From assembly GCA_029168955.1 (NCBI GenBank), contig JAPDOI010000121.1, positions 1,364,001-1,428,000 on the forward strand: a stretch of DNA of 64,000 nt, given 5' to 3'. Numbering within the stretch: the first letter of the stretch is position 1; every line of letters begins with the position of its first letter. Below are positions 36,201 through 45,088 of the stretch, one piece after another. The notes below the pieces were generated by a model that was not told the origin of the DNA, did not search any database, and saw only the letters and a list, made by a program, of their open reading frames with translations. A program made the translations under genes and the position numbers. Source of the DNA: Aplectana chamaeleonis. Its lineage: Eukaryota > Nematoda > Chromadorea > Rhabditida > Cosmocercidae.

Positions 36201-37201
36201 AATCGTGTGTTGAGCGATGGTTTCCGATCATAGGCCCCGTTCTTCCCTTCATTCTCAACTTCTCTCTTTACTCTTTTCAGCTCGCACACATCGGCTGCAG
36301 AAGACGGAAGTTACAAGCCTCGGACAACTCAACCATTTTCCCTAGCTCAATTTTTGAGGGACCATAACTCCACTCCCAGAAGGTCTTGTACGATTCCAGA
36401 AGCATCATTGGAATCAGAATGGGACCGGTTCCAAGATAGGCAAAAAAACAGAAAAGCAATTTTTATCGCGAACAGTGCCTTTAAACACTCAAATAAGGCC
36501 GGGGAATTTTTTTCCTCTGGGGATCGTAAAGATTTTGATTTTTTTTTTCAAATTTTGGTCAACAAGGGGGCCCATAGCTCTGCTTAAAATTTGGCGCAAC
36601 GACCTGCTCGACCCTGCTGAGAACACCCTCTGTAACTCGGTTTGGAAAATTGTTTTGCAGCCTTACGCTTGGATTTAAAAAACGTCGTTGCAAACATATA
36701 TTTTACTACAAACGGTTAGATGGTCCCCTTGCACTTCAGTTGGTAGTGTTTGGGTAGAAGTATGGATGTGAAAGCGTTTGTATCCTTGAATTAATGGAGA
36801 CTACGAAATGACTGTTTTCGGGTGCTTTCTGGTGATCGTTAGTGAGTGCAATGCCGTTGGTTCAAAGCCCCCCCCCCAGTCATGCGACTGGTAAGCGCAG
36901 GTGAACTAAACAGAAACCGTGATGTTCTTCTGCCCTTTTCAAAAACTAGGTAACCTGGATTGAAGATATGCGGCACAAGACATTAAATTTCGATTGATTG
37001 AAAAGAGCAAACGACCTTATGAAAATACATGTACTGGACTTTGACTTTCATTTGAAAGCTTGAATACGCGTTTACGTAGAATATAGGCGTTGGTAAAACT
37101 ACCTCGTCTCCAGAAGAACATTCGACGTCCTCTACCCCTTCTTCAGGGGCATAATCTTCATCGTCGGAGGAATTGTATTCTTCATCATCTCGCTCGGCCA
37201 T
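18131..37201 (-). CDS. CFDP1: CFDP1/BCNT (Swc5-like) chromatin-remodelling subunit, whole gene span
   Basis: Seven exons, all phase-compatible, total 771 bp (256 aa plus stop): 37103-37201, 23641-23729, 23441-23560, 21009-21131, 20268-20366, 20088-20199, 18131-18259. The human protein is about 299 aa. The N-terminus (residues 1-33) is strongly acidic with DEEY and DEDY motifs. A KRRRGGK basic stretch follows. Residues about 118-256 carry the conserved EVFDFAGDEVK stretch, LSKKPKMSVLDKSNLDWSSF and ETFNRGKNGYLDKVDFLSR, which are hallmarks of the BCNT-C domain. In the known family this nuclear protein belongs to the SRCAP/SWR1 complex that exchanges H2A for H2A.Z, and the acidic DEF/Y motifs bind H2A-H2B. 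Intron 1 is 13.4 kb and full of transposons. The start is the first ATG after a stop-rich upstream region, placed just before the acidic region as in the family. Exon calls rest on homology recalled from memory plus GT/AG sites. Confidence 0.92.
18471..18908. mobile_element. TTAA-flanked inverted-repeat element (copy 1)
   Basis: Ends AGGCAGTGTCCACGATAAA inverted on the two sides, with TTAA at 18467-18470 and 18909-18912. TTAA targets are typical of piggyBac-type transposons; that assignment is inference. In CFDP1's last intron. Confidence 0.8.
20088..20199 (-). CDS. CFDP1: CFDP1 exon 6 (BCNT-C domain, first half)
   Basis: 112 bp, acceptor TTGTTTCAG, donor CAG|GTATCT. It encodes KKPKMSVLDKSNLDWSSFKA, equivalent to the family's KKQKMSTLEKSKLDWESFKE. 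The invariant Trp is present. Confidence 0.95.
20268..20366 (-). CDS. CFDP1: CFDP1 exon 5 (charged helix)
   Basis: 99 bp. It encodes VQRVVSVEEAKEIEAKEKRK and continues Lys/Glu-rich, probably a long charged helix. The phase-consistent donor is the weak GTTTTT at 20267. A GTGTTT donor two bases further downstream (exon end 20270) would break the frame with exon 6, so I chose the former. Confidence 0.85.
21009..21131 (-). CDS. CFDP1: CFDP1 exon 4
   Basis: 123 bp, acceptor ATTTTCAG, donor AA|GTATGT. A Ser/Glu-rich linker ends in VVTEVFDFAGDEVK, which closely matches the conserved ITKVFDFAGEEVR of animal CFDP1. Confidence 0.93.
21878..22165 (-). mobile_element. Non-LTR retrotransposon C-terminal fragment (RNase H/Cys-motif end)
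   Basis: The reading NPILGTVPPRISESESQLSR then LRCGHSTFLKSY and CPDCGGPGHNTLHLFNCP matches the pattern at the C-terminus of Jockey/I-type retrotransposon polyproteins, after the RNase H domain. It lies in a CFDP1 intron in the same orientation as the gene. No upstream reverse transcriptase domain is visible. Confidence 0.7.
23441..23560 (-). CDS. CFDP1: CFDP1 exon 3
   Basis: 120 bp entering after two bases and leaving with two bases; donor AA|GTGAGT. It encodes SADDDAEAAFLALMAEKDP, which corresponds to the family's DELWASFLNDVG segment. It sits only 80 bp from exon 2. Confidence 0.88.
23641..23729 (-). CDS. CFDP1: CFDP1 exon 2 (basic segment)
   Basis: 89 bp entering in phase 0 and leaving with two bases. 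It encodes VDEVKETDAIIPTKRRRGGK followed by NAVTTVEKT. The donor is CC|GTGAGA. The acceptor is TTCGTTTTGAG, whose pyrimidine-rich tract is one arm of a 9-bp target duplication from the neighbouring Mutator-like element. This is the only exon I found whose phases bridge exons 1 and 3. KRRR may be a nuclear localisation signal (inference). Confidence 0.85.
23741..24942. mobile_element. Mutator-like (MULE-type) non-autonomous element, 1.2 kb
   Basis: Long terminal inverted repeats of at least about 55 bp start GAGTACAGTTACGGAGCTTC on the left and, in reverse, GAGTACAGTTACGGAGCTTG on the right. Identical 9-bp duplications CAAAACGAA flank it (23732-23740, 24943-24951). Long inverted ends plus a 9-bp duplication fit MULEs. 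The interior shows no recognisable transposase. The left flank is the splice acceptor region of CFDP1 exon 2. Confidence 0.8.
25528..25668 (+). repeat. Short dispersed repeat (GCTCATTTTG family)
   Basis: TAGGCCGCTCATTTTGAGCC to ATTCGAGCAGGCTAG; about 140 bp, inside the large hAT-like element. Confidence 0.75.
25910..26160. repeat. Cluster of GACCGCGCGCAA motifs
   Basis: About ten direct or inverted variants of GACCGCGCGCAA in 250 bp. A second looser cluster lies at 32590-32760, also within the hAT-like element. Confidence 0.75.
26470..26751. repeat. 65-bp inverted repeat with 150-bp spacer
   Basis: 26470-26534 and 26685-26751 are complementary over about 65 bases with very few mismatches (CCGGTCCGCAATTGCGTCTC region). 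It sits at the edge of the minisatellite. Confidence 0.88.
26807..27957. repeat. 126-bp minisatellite, about nine units
   Basis: Unit starts (GTGGGCGGGGCTTCGACA) fall at 26807, 26933, 27059, 27176, 27302, 27428, 27554, 27680, 27806 and 27931. One unit lacks 9 bp and one lacks 1 bp. The period is a multiple of three, so both strands stay open (356 codons plus, 411 codons minus); I read this as repeat and not gene. Degenerate units continue to about 28130. Confidence 0.95.
28655..29083 (+). CDS. Unrecognised small multi-exon gene model inside the large hAT-like element
   Basis: Four phase-compatible pieces: 28635-28718 (ATG at 28655), 28774-28851, 28910-28931 and 29014-29083 (TAG). Introns are 55, 58 and 82 bp, typical for nematodes, with good GT/AG sites (CCAG, TTCTAG, TTTTTCAG; GTATGC, GTCTGT, GTATTA). 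The predicted 77-residue product begins MGRLEAATGKIRWNRSKATK, continues with YDDPVEFLLTTFGEAVVAEL, and ends in a Cys-rich tail with CCDSC and CCSVCC. I recognise no family. An upstream exon is possible, because the first piece is open before the ATG. It lies inside 25073-34078, so it could be a captured host fragment. It may also be fortuitous. Confidence 0.35.
29520..30722. mobile_element. Second copy of the foldback, interrupted
   Basis: The arms at about 29531-29735 and 30370-30722 match the foldback at 1872-2649 (CGAAATTTTTAGCAGTATTT region on both arms). The centre is replaced by TTAA-element copy 2. The left tip is truncated; the right tip keeps CTTAGTGCGGGTA. Confidence 0.72.
29829..30314. 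mobile_element. TTAA-flanked inverted-repeat element (copy 2), inside a foldback element
   Basis: Ends AGGCAGTGTTCACGATGAAA inverted; TTAA at 29825-29828 and 30315-30318. The interior is related to 31255-31738 and 35999-36480. It interrupts the foldback at 29520-30722. Confidence 0.8.
30888..31822. mobile_element. TTAA-flanked element (copy 3) hosting another
   Basis: Left AGGCAGTGTTCACGATGA after TTAA 30884-30887; right end ACACTGCCT before TTAA 31823-31826. About half its length is the nested copy 31255-31738. Confidence 0.75.
31255..31738. mobile_element. TTAA-flanked element (copy 4), nested in copy 3
   Basis: Ends AGGCACTGTTCGCGATAAA inverted, TTAA at 31251-31254 and 31739-31742. The same subfamily as 35999-36480, inserted in opposite orientation there. 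Confidence 0.8.
32770..33547. mobile_element. Foldback element with about 240-bp arms
   Basis: 32770-33020 and about 33290-33547 are inverted copies (CAGCTACACAACGCGCAATG versus CAGCTACACAGCGCACACGG in reverse, then ATTAATAAAAAATGTATTTT). Exon-like ATTTTATTACAG motifs inside both arms are repeat sequence and not exons. Confidence 0.75.
34795..35120 (-). mobile_element. Second non-LTR retrotransposon C-terminal fragment, frameshifted
   Basis: The minus strand reads NSILGGVPPK, then after a frameshift LAGLRCGHSSCLKAYVYSID and CPDCHNTGHDSFHLLSCP. It has the same architecture as 21878-22165 but is a diverged copy. It lies just outside the large hAT-like element. Confidence 0.65.
35999..36480. 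mobile_element. TTAA-flanked element (copy 5)
   Basis: TTAA at 35995-35998 and 36481-36484; ends AGACACTGTTCGCGATAAA / AGGCACTGTTCGCGATAAA. The interior is the reverse of 31255-31738, sharing the GAAGCAGAACAGCGTCGAAA region. Confidence 0.8.
37103..37201 (-). CDS. CFDP1: CFDP1 exon 1 (acidic N-terminus)
   Basis: 33 codons from ATG to a GAG|GTAGTT donor, phase 0. The peptide is Asp/Glu-rich with two Tyr-centred acidic motifs (DEEY, DEDY), like the histone-binding DEF/Y motifs of yeast Swc5. The donor opens the 13.4-kb first intron. Confidence 0.88.
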
Positions 37202-37758
37202 CACTCTGCAAACAGCGTTTCTCACCAAATTGACTCGAAACTTTCGAAAATACACAAGTCAGCGAATACAGAAATGTATAAAAAGTGTTGGAAACAAAAG
37301 AGATGTTCAAATAAACGTGAAACCATTGAGAAAATCCTAATTTTAGCTTCAAAAAGATCAATAAACAAAATGCTCCATTACATAGTCCCTTTGATACGCA
37401 GGATAACAATAAAAATCATTCCCCTCTCTCTAAATTATAGACAACTCGGATTCCGGCGGTACCTGATATCCCACGAATGTCAATCGAACCCAAACAAACC
37501 CTCAGGCAACATACTTCAATATAGCTATTAATACGAATGAAGAGCTTCGACAAGATCGGAGTAGTGCGTAAAATCTAGGAACCACAGCTGTCGTGTGTCT
37601 CGAAGATGAGGCTAAACAACAACAATGTGATACCTCATAGACCTCTAAACAAATCTAGTGGTTTTTGAACGTTATTAATTATCAGTCGGTCACTGAGCTT
37701 CATTTGTGTTGATTGATATAGTGGATGTTGAAGCTCGATAGCAGAGGGTAATGATAAG

Positions 37759-38157
37759 CCCTTTACTTGCAACGTTTCGGTTCGTCAGGCGCTATAAATA
37801 TTTACAATACCGTACATGATATCAACATATGAACACATAGGAAGAATAATGATAGGGAATGAGTGCTGACCGGGTCTTAAACCAAACGCGGTGGGTCTTC
37901 TTCAGGGATAGGACTCGGATAGACCAACTATCCGAGTTCTATCCCTGAAGTGGTCTATCCGTTGGTTGTTGTTGTTGGTTGGTCTATCCTAGTCCTATCC
38001 CTGAAGAAGATCCACCGCGTTTGGTTTAAGACCCGGTCAGCACTCATTCCCTATCATTATTCTTCCTATGTGTTCATATGCTGATATCATGTACGGTATT
38101 GTAAATATTTATAGCGCCTGACGAAGGATCTAAGACCCGAAACGTTGCAAGTAAAGG
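37759..38157. mobile_element. Foldback element with about 165-bp arms
   Basis: Left end CCTTTACTTGCAACGTTTCG is mirrored at 38138-38157. The arms stay almost perfectly complementary to about 37925 and 37985, with a short centre rich in TTGTTG. It lies just upstream of CFDP1 exon 1. Confidence 0.85.
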
Positions 38158-38408
38158 TTGTAATTAATGCAACAAATAGCCGAGCTATTTTCGTTTTGAA
38201 AAGATTAGACACCATGTCGTTTTGTGAGATTTAACTCAAGTTTTCGGCATTGTTCTTGTACTGTGAACGCTTCAAACACACTACAGTTTTGTGAAAGATT
38301 ACCTGGCGACCTTACAACTCGAAAAAAAGCGAAGAGCTACTGTCAACTACCTGAACGTAACGATTTTATGGGTGCGGGACGTTTAGCCCGATGAGCTAGA
38401 GCTTTAAC

Positions 38409-38416
38409 AGAGAGAA

Positions 38417-38462
<46 letters not shown>
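38409..38462. repeat. (GA)n microsatellite
   Basis: About 54 bp of GA repeats with a few AAA interruptions. Confidence 0.97.
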
Positions 38463-38464
<2 letters not shown>

Positions 38465-38810
38465 GAAAACCAATTAAGGTTGCGATTTAGTGATAATGCT
38501 TTACATTTTTGAGTTCCAAAAGTTATATCTGCGATATAGGAGACTTTTCACTCCTAATTTCTGTTTGATTATACCATTTGATGACAAGTAGAAAAAAACA
38601 GCTCGTTCTGCGTCTCCACCCCGATTTCAGCCTAAATGTTCGCCAACCCAATTTTAGGACTACAAAAGTCAAAGTCAGTTTCCTTTATAAAACATGATTT
38701 TCTCAGCGCAAAAAAAAACCGGTCAACTGCAATGATATTGATGAACTAGTCTTGCTCTCACAGGATATTGAAGAATATTCAAATGGTGGCCGATGCCACC
38801 GCATGTGGAA

Positions 38811-39763
38811 CAGGGATGAGCGAAATTCCGGTTTACCGATGGTTTTTGGCCTTCCGATTTCCGAAAAAATGCACCAAAAACGGAAAAAATCGGGTGTGAT
38901 TGGGAGATTACAATTCTAGGAGCTTACGCTTTGTTTTCTGTCAGACCTTTAGGGAGTTCTTTAAGGGCTCATCCTGAACCGAAGGTTTGCTTTGATGTTT
39001 GAAAAAGAGCAAGGAATGAGATCCACATATCGACAGGAACTGTATTTTCTTAAATAAACCAAAAACCCACTGCGAATGAGCTCTTTTCCGTCAGATTCAT
39101 GATGAACCATTCTCAAAATGGGCTCCTTTTCAGGGAGATTTGTGTTTGCCCATGCTTTTATTGAATCTAATAGGGGCCTCTGCCCATGTTTATGTTCAAG
39201 TGGAGCTTGCAGTCTGAACAGAGTGTACGTATGATCTCTTCTCAGAAGGTAGTGTAGTGAATGGACGGGGCTGCGACGGTAGACGCGCTATCGAAACTCT
39301 GTTAGCCGTTGGTGTCGCAAACCCCGCACGACCCGCCGCAATGAGCGCGCCTCGTCCATCAGCTAGACCATATTTAGCAAGGGCTCATTACCTACTATAG
39401 TATTTTTGCCCATCTGTACTTCGGTCTACTTGTTGCGATTCTAATGGTCTATATATTTGTTGTTATTGTTATAGAAGGGTTACACTCACTATTCAAGTTA
39501 CAGTACATAAAATAATGAGTAAACTTCATTAAATCTTTTTATTGAGAGGAGATCTCCTCCCAGCTAGAGAAACAGTTTTGAAGGCTAAATAGATTAGCAG
39601 TAGGGTAGGTACATACAGCCACCATGGGTGGTTAGAATTTATTCAGATGAACGTATTTCCGATTACCCGATTTCCGATGATTTTTGGCTTTCCGATTTGA
39701 TTTCCGAAAGTCAAATGGTTGCTCCGATTGCCGAAATTTCGAAAATATTTCCGCTCATCCCTG
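38811..39763. mobile_element. hAT-type element, 953 bp, with a nested small element
   Basis: Inverted ends CAGGGATGAGCGAAA and, in reverse, CAGGGATGAGCGGAA; flanking octamers ATGTGGAA/ACGTGGAA. Same end family as 8502-8744. A TAGTGAATGGACG-type element is nested at about 39250-39370. Confidence 0.8.
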
Positions 39764-39857
39764 ACGTGGAACGATGAAGGGAGGTTTGTCTAATCCTAAT
39801 CAGTGAATATCCCTACTCAGAATGGTCTCCCAGCGGAGTTCATACCCCCCGCCCCAC

Positions 39858-41655
39858 GAGTATAGTTACGGAGGTTCGGGAGCGAAAAAATATTTTGGCA
39901 CTGGAGCGCGCTTTCCTCCCGTCTCTTTAATCGTAACAGGTTTTACTATGCCAGCCGCGATCTGCACGTGCATAAATAATGTTTTTGGGGAAATGGCAAA
40001 TCTTTGATTTGAAAAAAAAACACCTCGATCTGCACAAAAAGAAGAGCATAGTCAAAATTGAAAAGGTGCAAAACGGGTTTACAAGAAAGTTAATGATCAG
40101 GAAGCTCGATTTTTGCCATGATCAATAAATGCCATCTGCAGAAACCAGGAATAGTGAACTCAAACTGCCATCTCTTCTGGTAAGGAGAGAGTTGAACGAC
40201 TTACTGCTGCTGCATCAAATTCTGTATCAACCGGACTTTGGTCTCCGGCCTGGGTGTATTGCCGAGGTGAGAACATCAAGTACCAGGGGAGGAGCTTCAA
40301 AAATTTTGCGCGCAAAATTTCAAACCTAAACTGCAGGCGCCTTTTCTTCATAAATAGTGCGACCCCGGCATTCGAACGGCTTCGGAGGCTCAAATCCATC
40401 CCTGTGAGCCATAAGGCATTTAGAAAACTTGTAGCTGAACACTTCGAGAACGAGTGTGGCGAGCACTAATCCTTCACGGAGCAATTTCCTTGTCTCTCCA
40501 ACATTATGGGCTATACGTGTATCTGCTTTGAATTCATTACATTACCTGACCGAAAACTGGTAGTTTTTCCTTGTTCTTGCTGTATGCTTTTTTTGCTGAT
40601 TTCGTTTATGTTGTTCGTAACACATAGGTCTGGTACACAGGTTTATGTAAATAAATAAATAAAGATTTTGTACTACAGATTGAATCTCCGGGTGGGCGAA
40701 ATTCTCGCATGCGTTCTAAATTTCTCACGCTCCGGGGTTCCAACCCCTGGCCCCAAATCGGGGAAATCTCAGCACAAATGCGGACTTAATGCCTAATCCA
40801 GCTCATCGCAAGCGCGACTGAACAAACGACACTCAAAAGCCAATTTCGTTAACGCATACTTATAAATACAACCAAATGACGTCTGTAGAAGCCTCAGAGA
40901 AATGCTTGGGGCTACTTCCCCGGAACTTTGGAGAGCAAAAATGTATTTGGCCTAAATAAAGGACGTACTGGAGAGGGGTGTCAAAAAAGAATTCGCATCC
41001 ACATCAAAAATTTCCACTGTTGGGATTTTTATAAAGTTTGATGCGTGTGCCAAACGTTCTCCAAATTGCTCCAAGGGGTTGAAACTCCGCGTGGACCAAA
41101 TTTTGACGTAGGTACGGAATTTTTCTCCCCCCCCACCCTCTATTATGCGTATTTCAACCTTCTCCAAACTGTCACACCACCCAAGGGTGTGCCAGTATAA
41201 GCTTGTATTTCTCACAACATACGGTAACTATGACAATTTTGTAAGTGAGAAGCATTTAACAGTGTTGTATTCAGTGTTCTTGGTTGAACTGATTTTTCTC
41301 GGTGGCAACGGAACTCGTTGGCGAAATCTTTTTCACACCCAACAAACTTTGGACCAACCCGGGGTTTCACTCCCCTTCCGAAATCAGGAGAGTTATGGGC
41401 CCTCAGAAGTATATCGCACATACAAAGTCAAATTTCCAATTTGAGTTTAACTTCTGGTATCAGAGCTCAAAAAATCGCGGCCTCTTGTGAGCCCCGACGT
41501 GAATTCCTCACGGCATTTCCACAGACAATTCACATTTGGCAAAATCAATCGCCTTTGTCGTCCAGTATACCTATTACCTCCGAATTGATCTTTCCTTTAA
41601 CACGAGCATTTCTGAAGATTGCAAAGCTTCTGTCGTTCACCTTCTAATCGATAAA
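39858..41655. mobile_element. Second, inverted MULE-type copy, interrupted
   Basis: It matches 23830-24942 in reverse orientation in two blocks, 39858-40010 and about 40675-41655. Between them lies about 660 bp ending in the 3' part of a non-LTR retrotransposon. The left end GAGTATAGTTACGGAG is present. The opposite inverted end cannot be found after 41655, so this copy is truncated or rearranged. Confidence 0.7.
40060..40667 (+). mobile_element. Non-LTR retrotransposon 3' fragment (CR1/L2-like), frameshifted
   Basis: Decayed coding sequence resembles the C-terminus of CR1/L2-type reverse transcriptase proteins: TRNSELKLPSLLVRRELNDL and LLLLHQILYQPDFGL in one frame, then FFINSATPAFERLRRLKSIP in another (ends 40469). 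The 3' end is a short TAAA repeat (40648-40667), typical of such elements. It splits the MULE copy. Confidence 0.6.
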
Positions 41656-42487
41656 AATGGTGCGATGGTTGTTGTTTATGACTATCCGTCGACGTTTCGC
41701 ACTTACTTTCCTTATGAAACAACCGCTTCATCTATAGTCTCACACAAGAACTGCAGAAATGGTTTGCATTAATACCAACAGCAATTTCAAAAAGCCAAAT
41801 GATGCCATAAAAGTTGTTGATCACATTGGGGGGGATATGATACCATAAACAAGTCGCTAATGTGGTTTGTTCTGGATTCTGGGTGCTATCGCAGCGAGAG
41901 GGGTGGGGGGTGGCTTTGCCATCGCTTCTGGCCACGAACATTTTGCCGTGCCGCAGCGGAATTTGGGTACCAACGCGTGATTTTCTTCACCTCTTGTGGC
42001 GGCGCGGAAAAGTGGGCGTGGACAAGTGCGATAGCCAACCGTTCCCCCTCAAGCGATAGCACCGGATTCTGATTACAAAGATTATTCCATTCTGTTGAAA
42101 GAACAACATAAAAGATAAGAAGATGCGGAATTTTGAAAAACGTCGATTCGTATAACAGAAATCATGTGAGGTGAGAAAACCTCCCAAAAAATTACGAAAG
42201 CATTTTTTTTGCAGGAAAATCTTAAAATAGCTGCAATAAATACAGTGAAAAGGGGTATTTTGTCCGAAATGGAGGATTTTATCCAAAAATCGCACTCTAT
42301 AGAGGTGAAATTTGGTTAGGAAGCCTGAGATTCTCCATCTCCCCCCTAGTCCGGAGTAGGGGGACGTTGGGAGCCCCCGCCGGGGAGATTGGGCCACCCG
42401 CCGGGGGCTCCCAAAACAGTGTGCAACGCAGGAGCCCCCATCCCCGGCCGGGGGCGATATGCATACGGCCCCTGTGATGATTCACAC

Positions 42488-43793
42488 CAGGGGTGTGCGG
42501 AAATTTCAAAAAAAAATTCAGAAAACAGAAAATCGAGTTTATCTGAAAGCAGAAAGGCCAAAACGGCCAGAAAACAGAAGAATTTTCAGAAAAAATATTG
42601 ATTGCGTTTGAACTTTTTTCAAGTGAAAAGAGAGTGTAATTCTGAACGTCCTTATTATACCTGTAATACAATATCTACGATACTGCACAAATGACTAATA
42701 AGACATTGATAGTGCAATGATACGTCAATGACGGGTAGATCATCACTAAAGACACTCATTCTAAAAGTTTTAGCCGAAAAATAGCCCAGCAGGCTTTACG
42801 GGGGCACCTGATTTGCGATTTCTCGGATACTTCTTGGTCGTTTCTCGGATATTACGCGGCTGAGATCATATTGTTAACGAAACAGCCTAAAAGTAGCCGG
42901 ACAATACCCGAGAAATAACACAGACGTGAAAGGAACACGGAACACGCGACGCGGCCTTCACCAGCTCGCCGAGCAGCCACCAGGGCCTCCTGGTGCTAGA
43001 CAGGGTCCAAGTACCGCAAACTTGGGTAATTGAAGCGACGACGGTGCTGATATCCAAATCCTACCTCAGCAATGCGTCGTATACATCTCTTGGAAAGCAA
43101 TACTTGGCGGCCATCACGCCGCGAGCATTATTTTGCCGGCATTGCCGGCCTGGCCAATACAAAAACGAGAAAAGTGGCAGGAAAAAACACAAGAACAAGT
43201 TAGAACGGCTATTTGGTGGGTGTGCGCCCGCCACCAACTAACAAAATTCTCATGAATGCTTGCTTTTCCGTTTGACACTCATACACTTGCGGAAGCGGCA
43301 AACGCCTTGAAAAATCAGTAGAAAATGAGAAATCAGATGCCTGGTACCGTTATCATACATCTGATTTCTCATTTTCTACTGATAATCGCCGGTTCGCAAA
43401 AGTATGAACAGGGTGTAAGAGCAAGACGAAAGGCGGCAAAGCAGGCATTTATAGAAATATAGTCAATTGTGGGCAAGCTGACCACCAGCAATATCTTGTT
43501 CCTGAGCGTTTTCCTCCAATCTTTCACCTTTATTAATTTTTGTGATGACCAAATCTACCTTCTCATAAGGATACCACAACAACAGTTCTCATGGCGAACC
43601 CTCCCTTTAGCAGCAATCACAAAATTGAACACAAATAAGAGCAAAGCCTCGTAAACCACAAAGTAAGCTGCACTGTTCCACAGAGCTGGTTTGCGTTGAC
43701 TTTATTCTGATTTTCGCCAATTTTTCAGAAAACAGAATGGCCAAAACGGCCAAAAAACAGAAATCAGAAAATAGAACTTTCCGCACACCCTTG
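42488..43793. mobile_element. hAT-type element, 1.3 kb, composite
   Basis: Inverted ends CAGGGGTGTGCGGAAA and, in reverse, CAAGGGTGTGCGGAAA; flanking octamers ATTCACAC/ATCCACAC. GGCCAAAACGGCC-type motifs occur near both ends. The middle, 42760-43460, is unrelated sequence with a 25-bp perfect hairpin at 43315-43382. Confidence 0.78.
43315..43382. repeat. Perfect 25-bp hairpin
   Basis: TCAGTAGAAAATGAGAAATC... at 43315-43339 is exactly complementary to 43358-43382, with an 18-bp loop. Inside the composite hAT-type element. Confidence 0.9.
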
Positions 43794-44989
43794 ATCCACA
43801 CCTCGCGCCGAACCCTGTAACCATTACTGGCTTGTTTTCTTGTAGAGCCTACTTGGGAAGTTGAACACGAATATGAGGTTCATTTTTCGATTTCCGAGAT
43901 ACTAACTATTAGACTGGTTACTCCCGCTAAATGTTGCAAAAGTGTAGCATTCTTACACACAACAGGGTAGGAAAAGACCCCTGACGGTGGAGAAGAGGAA
44001 ACATTAGCATATTCTAGACATCATTTTCGTGGAGCACTACACAAAATGAGATGGGGCTTAGTTACACTTATGCTACGAGTAATTTTCCCTGGACGACAGC
44101 TGTTGTGTGCATCTGCGTCCCAAGAATTAGCTCCACAAAAAATGCCTCAAAACTTCATGGAATCGCTCCAGAGTGAGGCCCGTTATACAGGATTCACAAC
44201 GGTATTGGATAAGCTCAAAATATGACTTTCAAATGTCAAAGAAGAGGCAATAAATTGCCAAATTTCGAAATTTACTCTTTTCAGAATTTCTTTTGCACTT
44301 TGAGGCGTCTTTCGGAAATCGCAAATAGGAGGGCAAAAACCATTAGAAATCGAAACACTTCTCATCTCGAGTCCAGGCGGAAAGATCGGACTCGGATGCG
44401 CACGTCACCGTGATCCTATGACCAATTTGCATTCCTTATCGCCTCAGGCGAGATATATATTTTGAATCAGCGACGAAGCGTGGATAGCAAATCACACGAT
44501 TCTGCCCTTCAGGCGCTAATATTTTGGGTCTATGAAGATTCAAAATGTCTCCTTAATTAATTTATGACCTAATCCAGCTTCAAAGTGCAAGTTTCCAGAA
44601 CGGTTATCTCATGTGAATCAAGTTTCAAGGGGAATTTTGACCTTTAGGAAGTGCTAGACGATTTCTGAGCGATGAATACCTCTTCCGACCAGGGTTCAGC
44701 TGATCCGATGATCTTGGCTCGATGAATATGAGGGAAGACACAAAGACATTAGATGAAGGCGACACGAAAAACAAACGAATAGTGTGTGAACGGAGGATGG
44801 GGGACACGGGAGGGGCGTCAGCTGTGCGCCAAAGTGCACGCGTGATGCGTCAGGCGTCGACGGTGTTGATGCCGATCACGTTCCCCCGACAGAGCGCAGA
44901 CGAGCAGAGTCACAGCTGGCTGGCTGGGAGGGCGCTGATAGAGACGTAGTGCGATCAGCTGAGAGCGGGCCCAGCTCATTGCAGCAGAT

Positions 44990-45088
44990 ATGCCGTTCAT
45001 GGGACGTGATTGGAGAGCCCCGGGTGAAACCTGGGTTCGTACACCTCACACCAACGGCTGGGAGCGATCCAAGCTGCGGCCCATTCAG
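44990..45088 (+). CDS. FBXO32: FBXO25/32-like exon 1
   Basis: 33 codons from ATG to CAG|GTGAGC. MPFMGRDWRAPGETWVRT is the diagnostic family N-terminus (human MPFLGQDWRSPGQSWVKT), followed by NGWERSK. The first ATG is preferred over Met4 because MPF is conserved. Confidence 0.94.

Larger units (their letters stand above)
41656..44989. other. Intergenic region upstream of FBXO25/32
   Basis: After the MULE copy it contains GC-rich palindromic GGGGGCTCC/GGAGCCCCC sequence (42371-42420), the composite hAT element, and from 43802 mostly unique AT-rich sequence. 44780-44990 is more GC-rich and probably holds the promoter and 5' UTR (inference). Confidence 0.5.
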
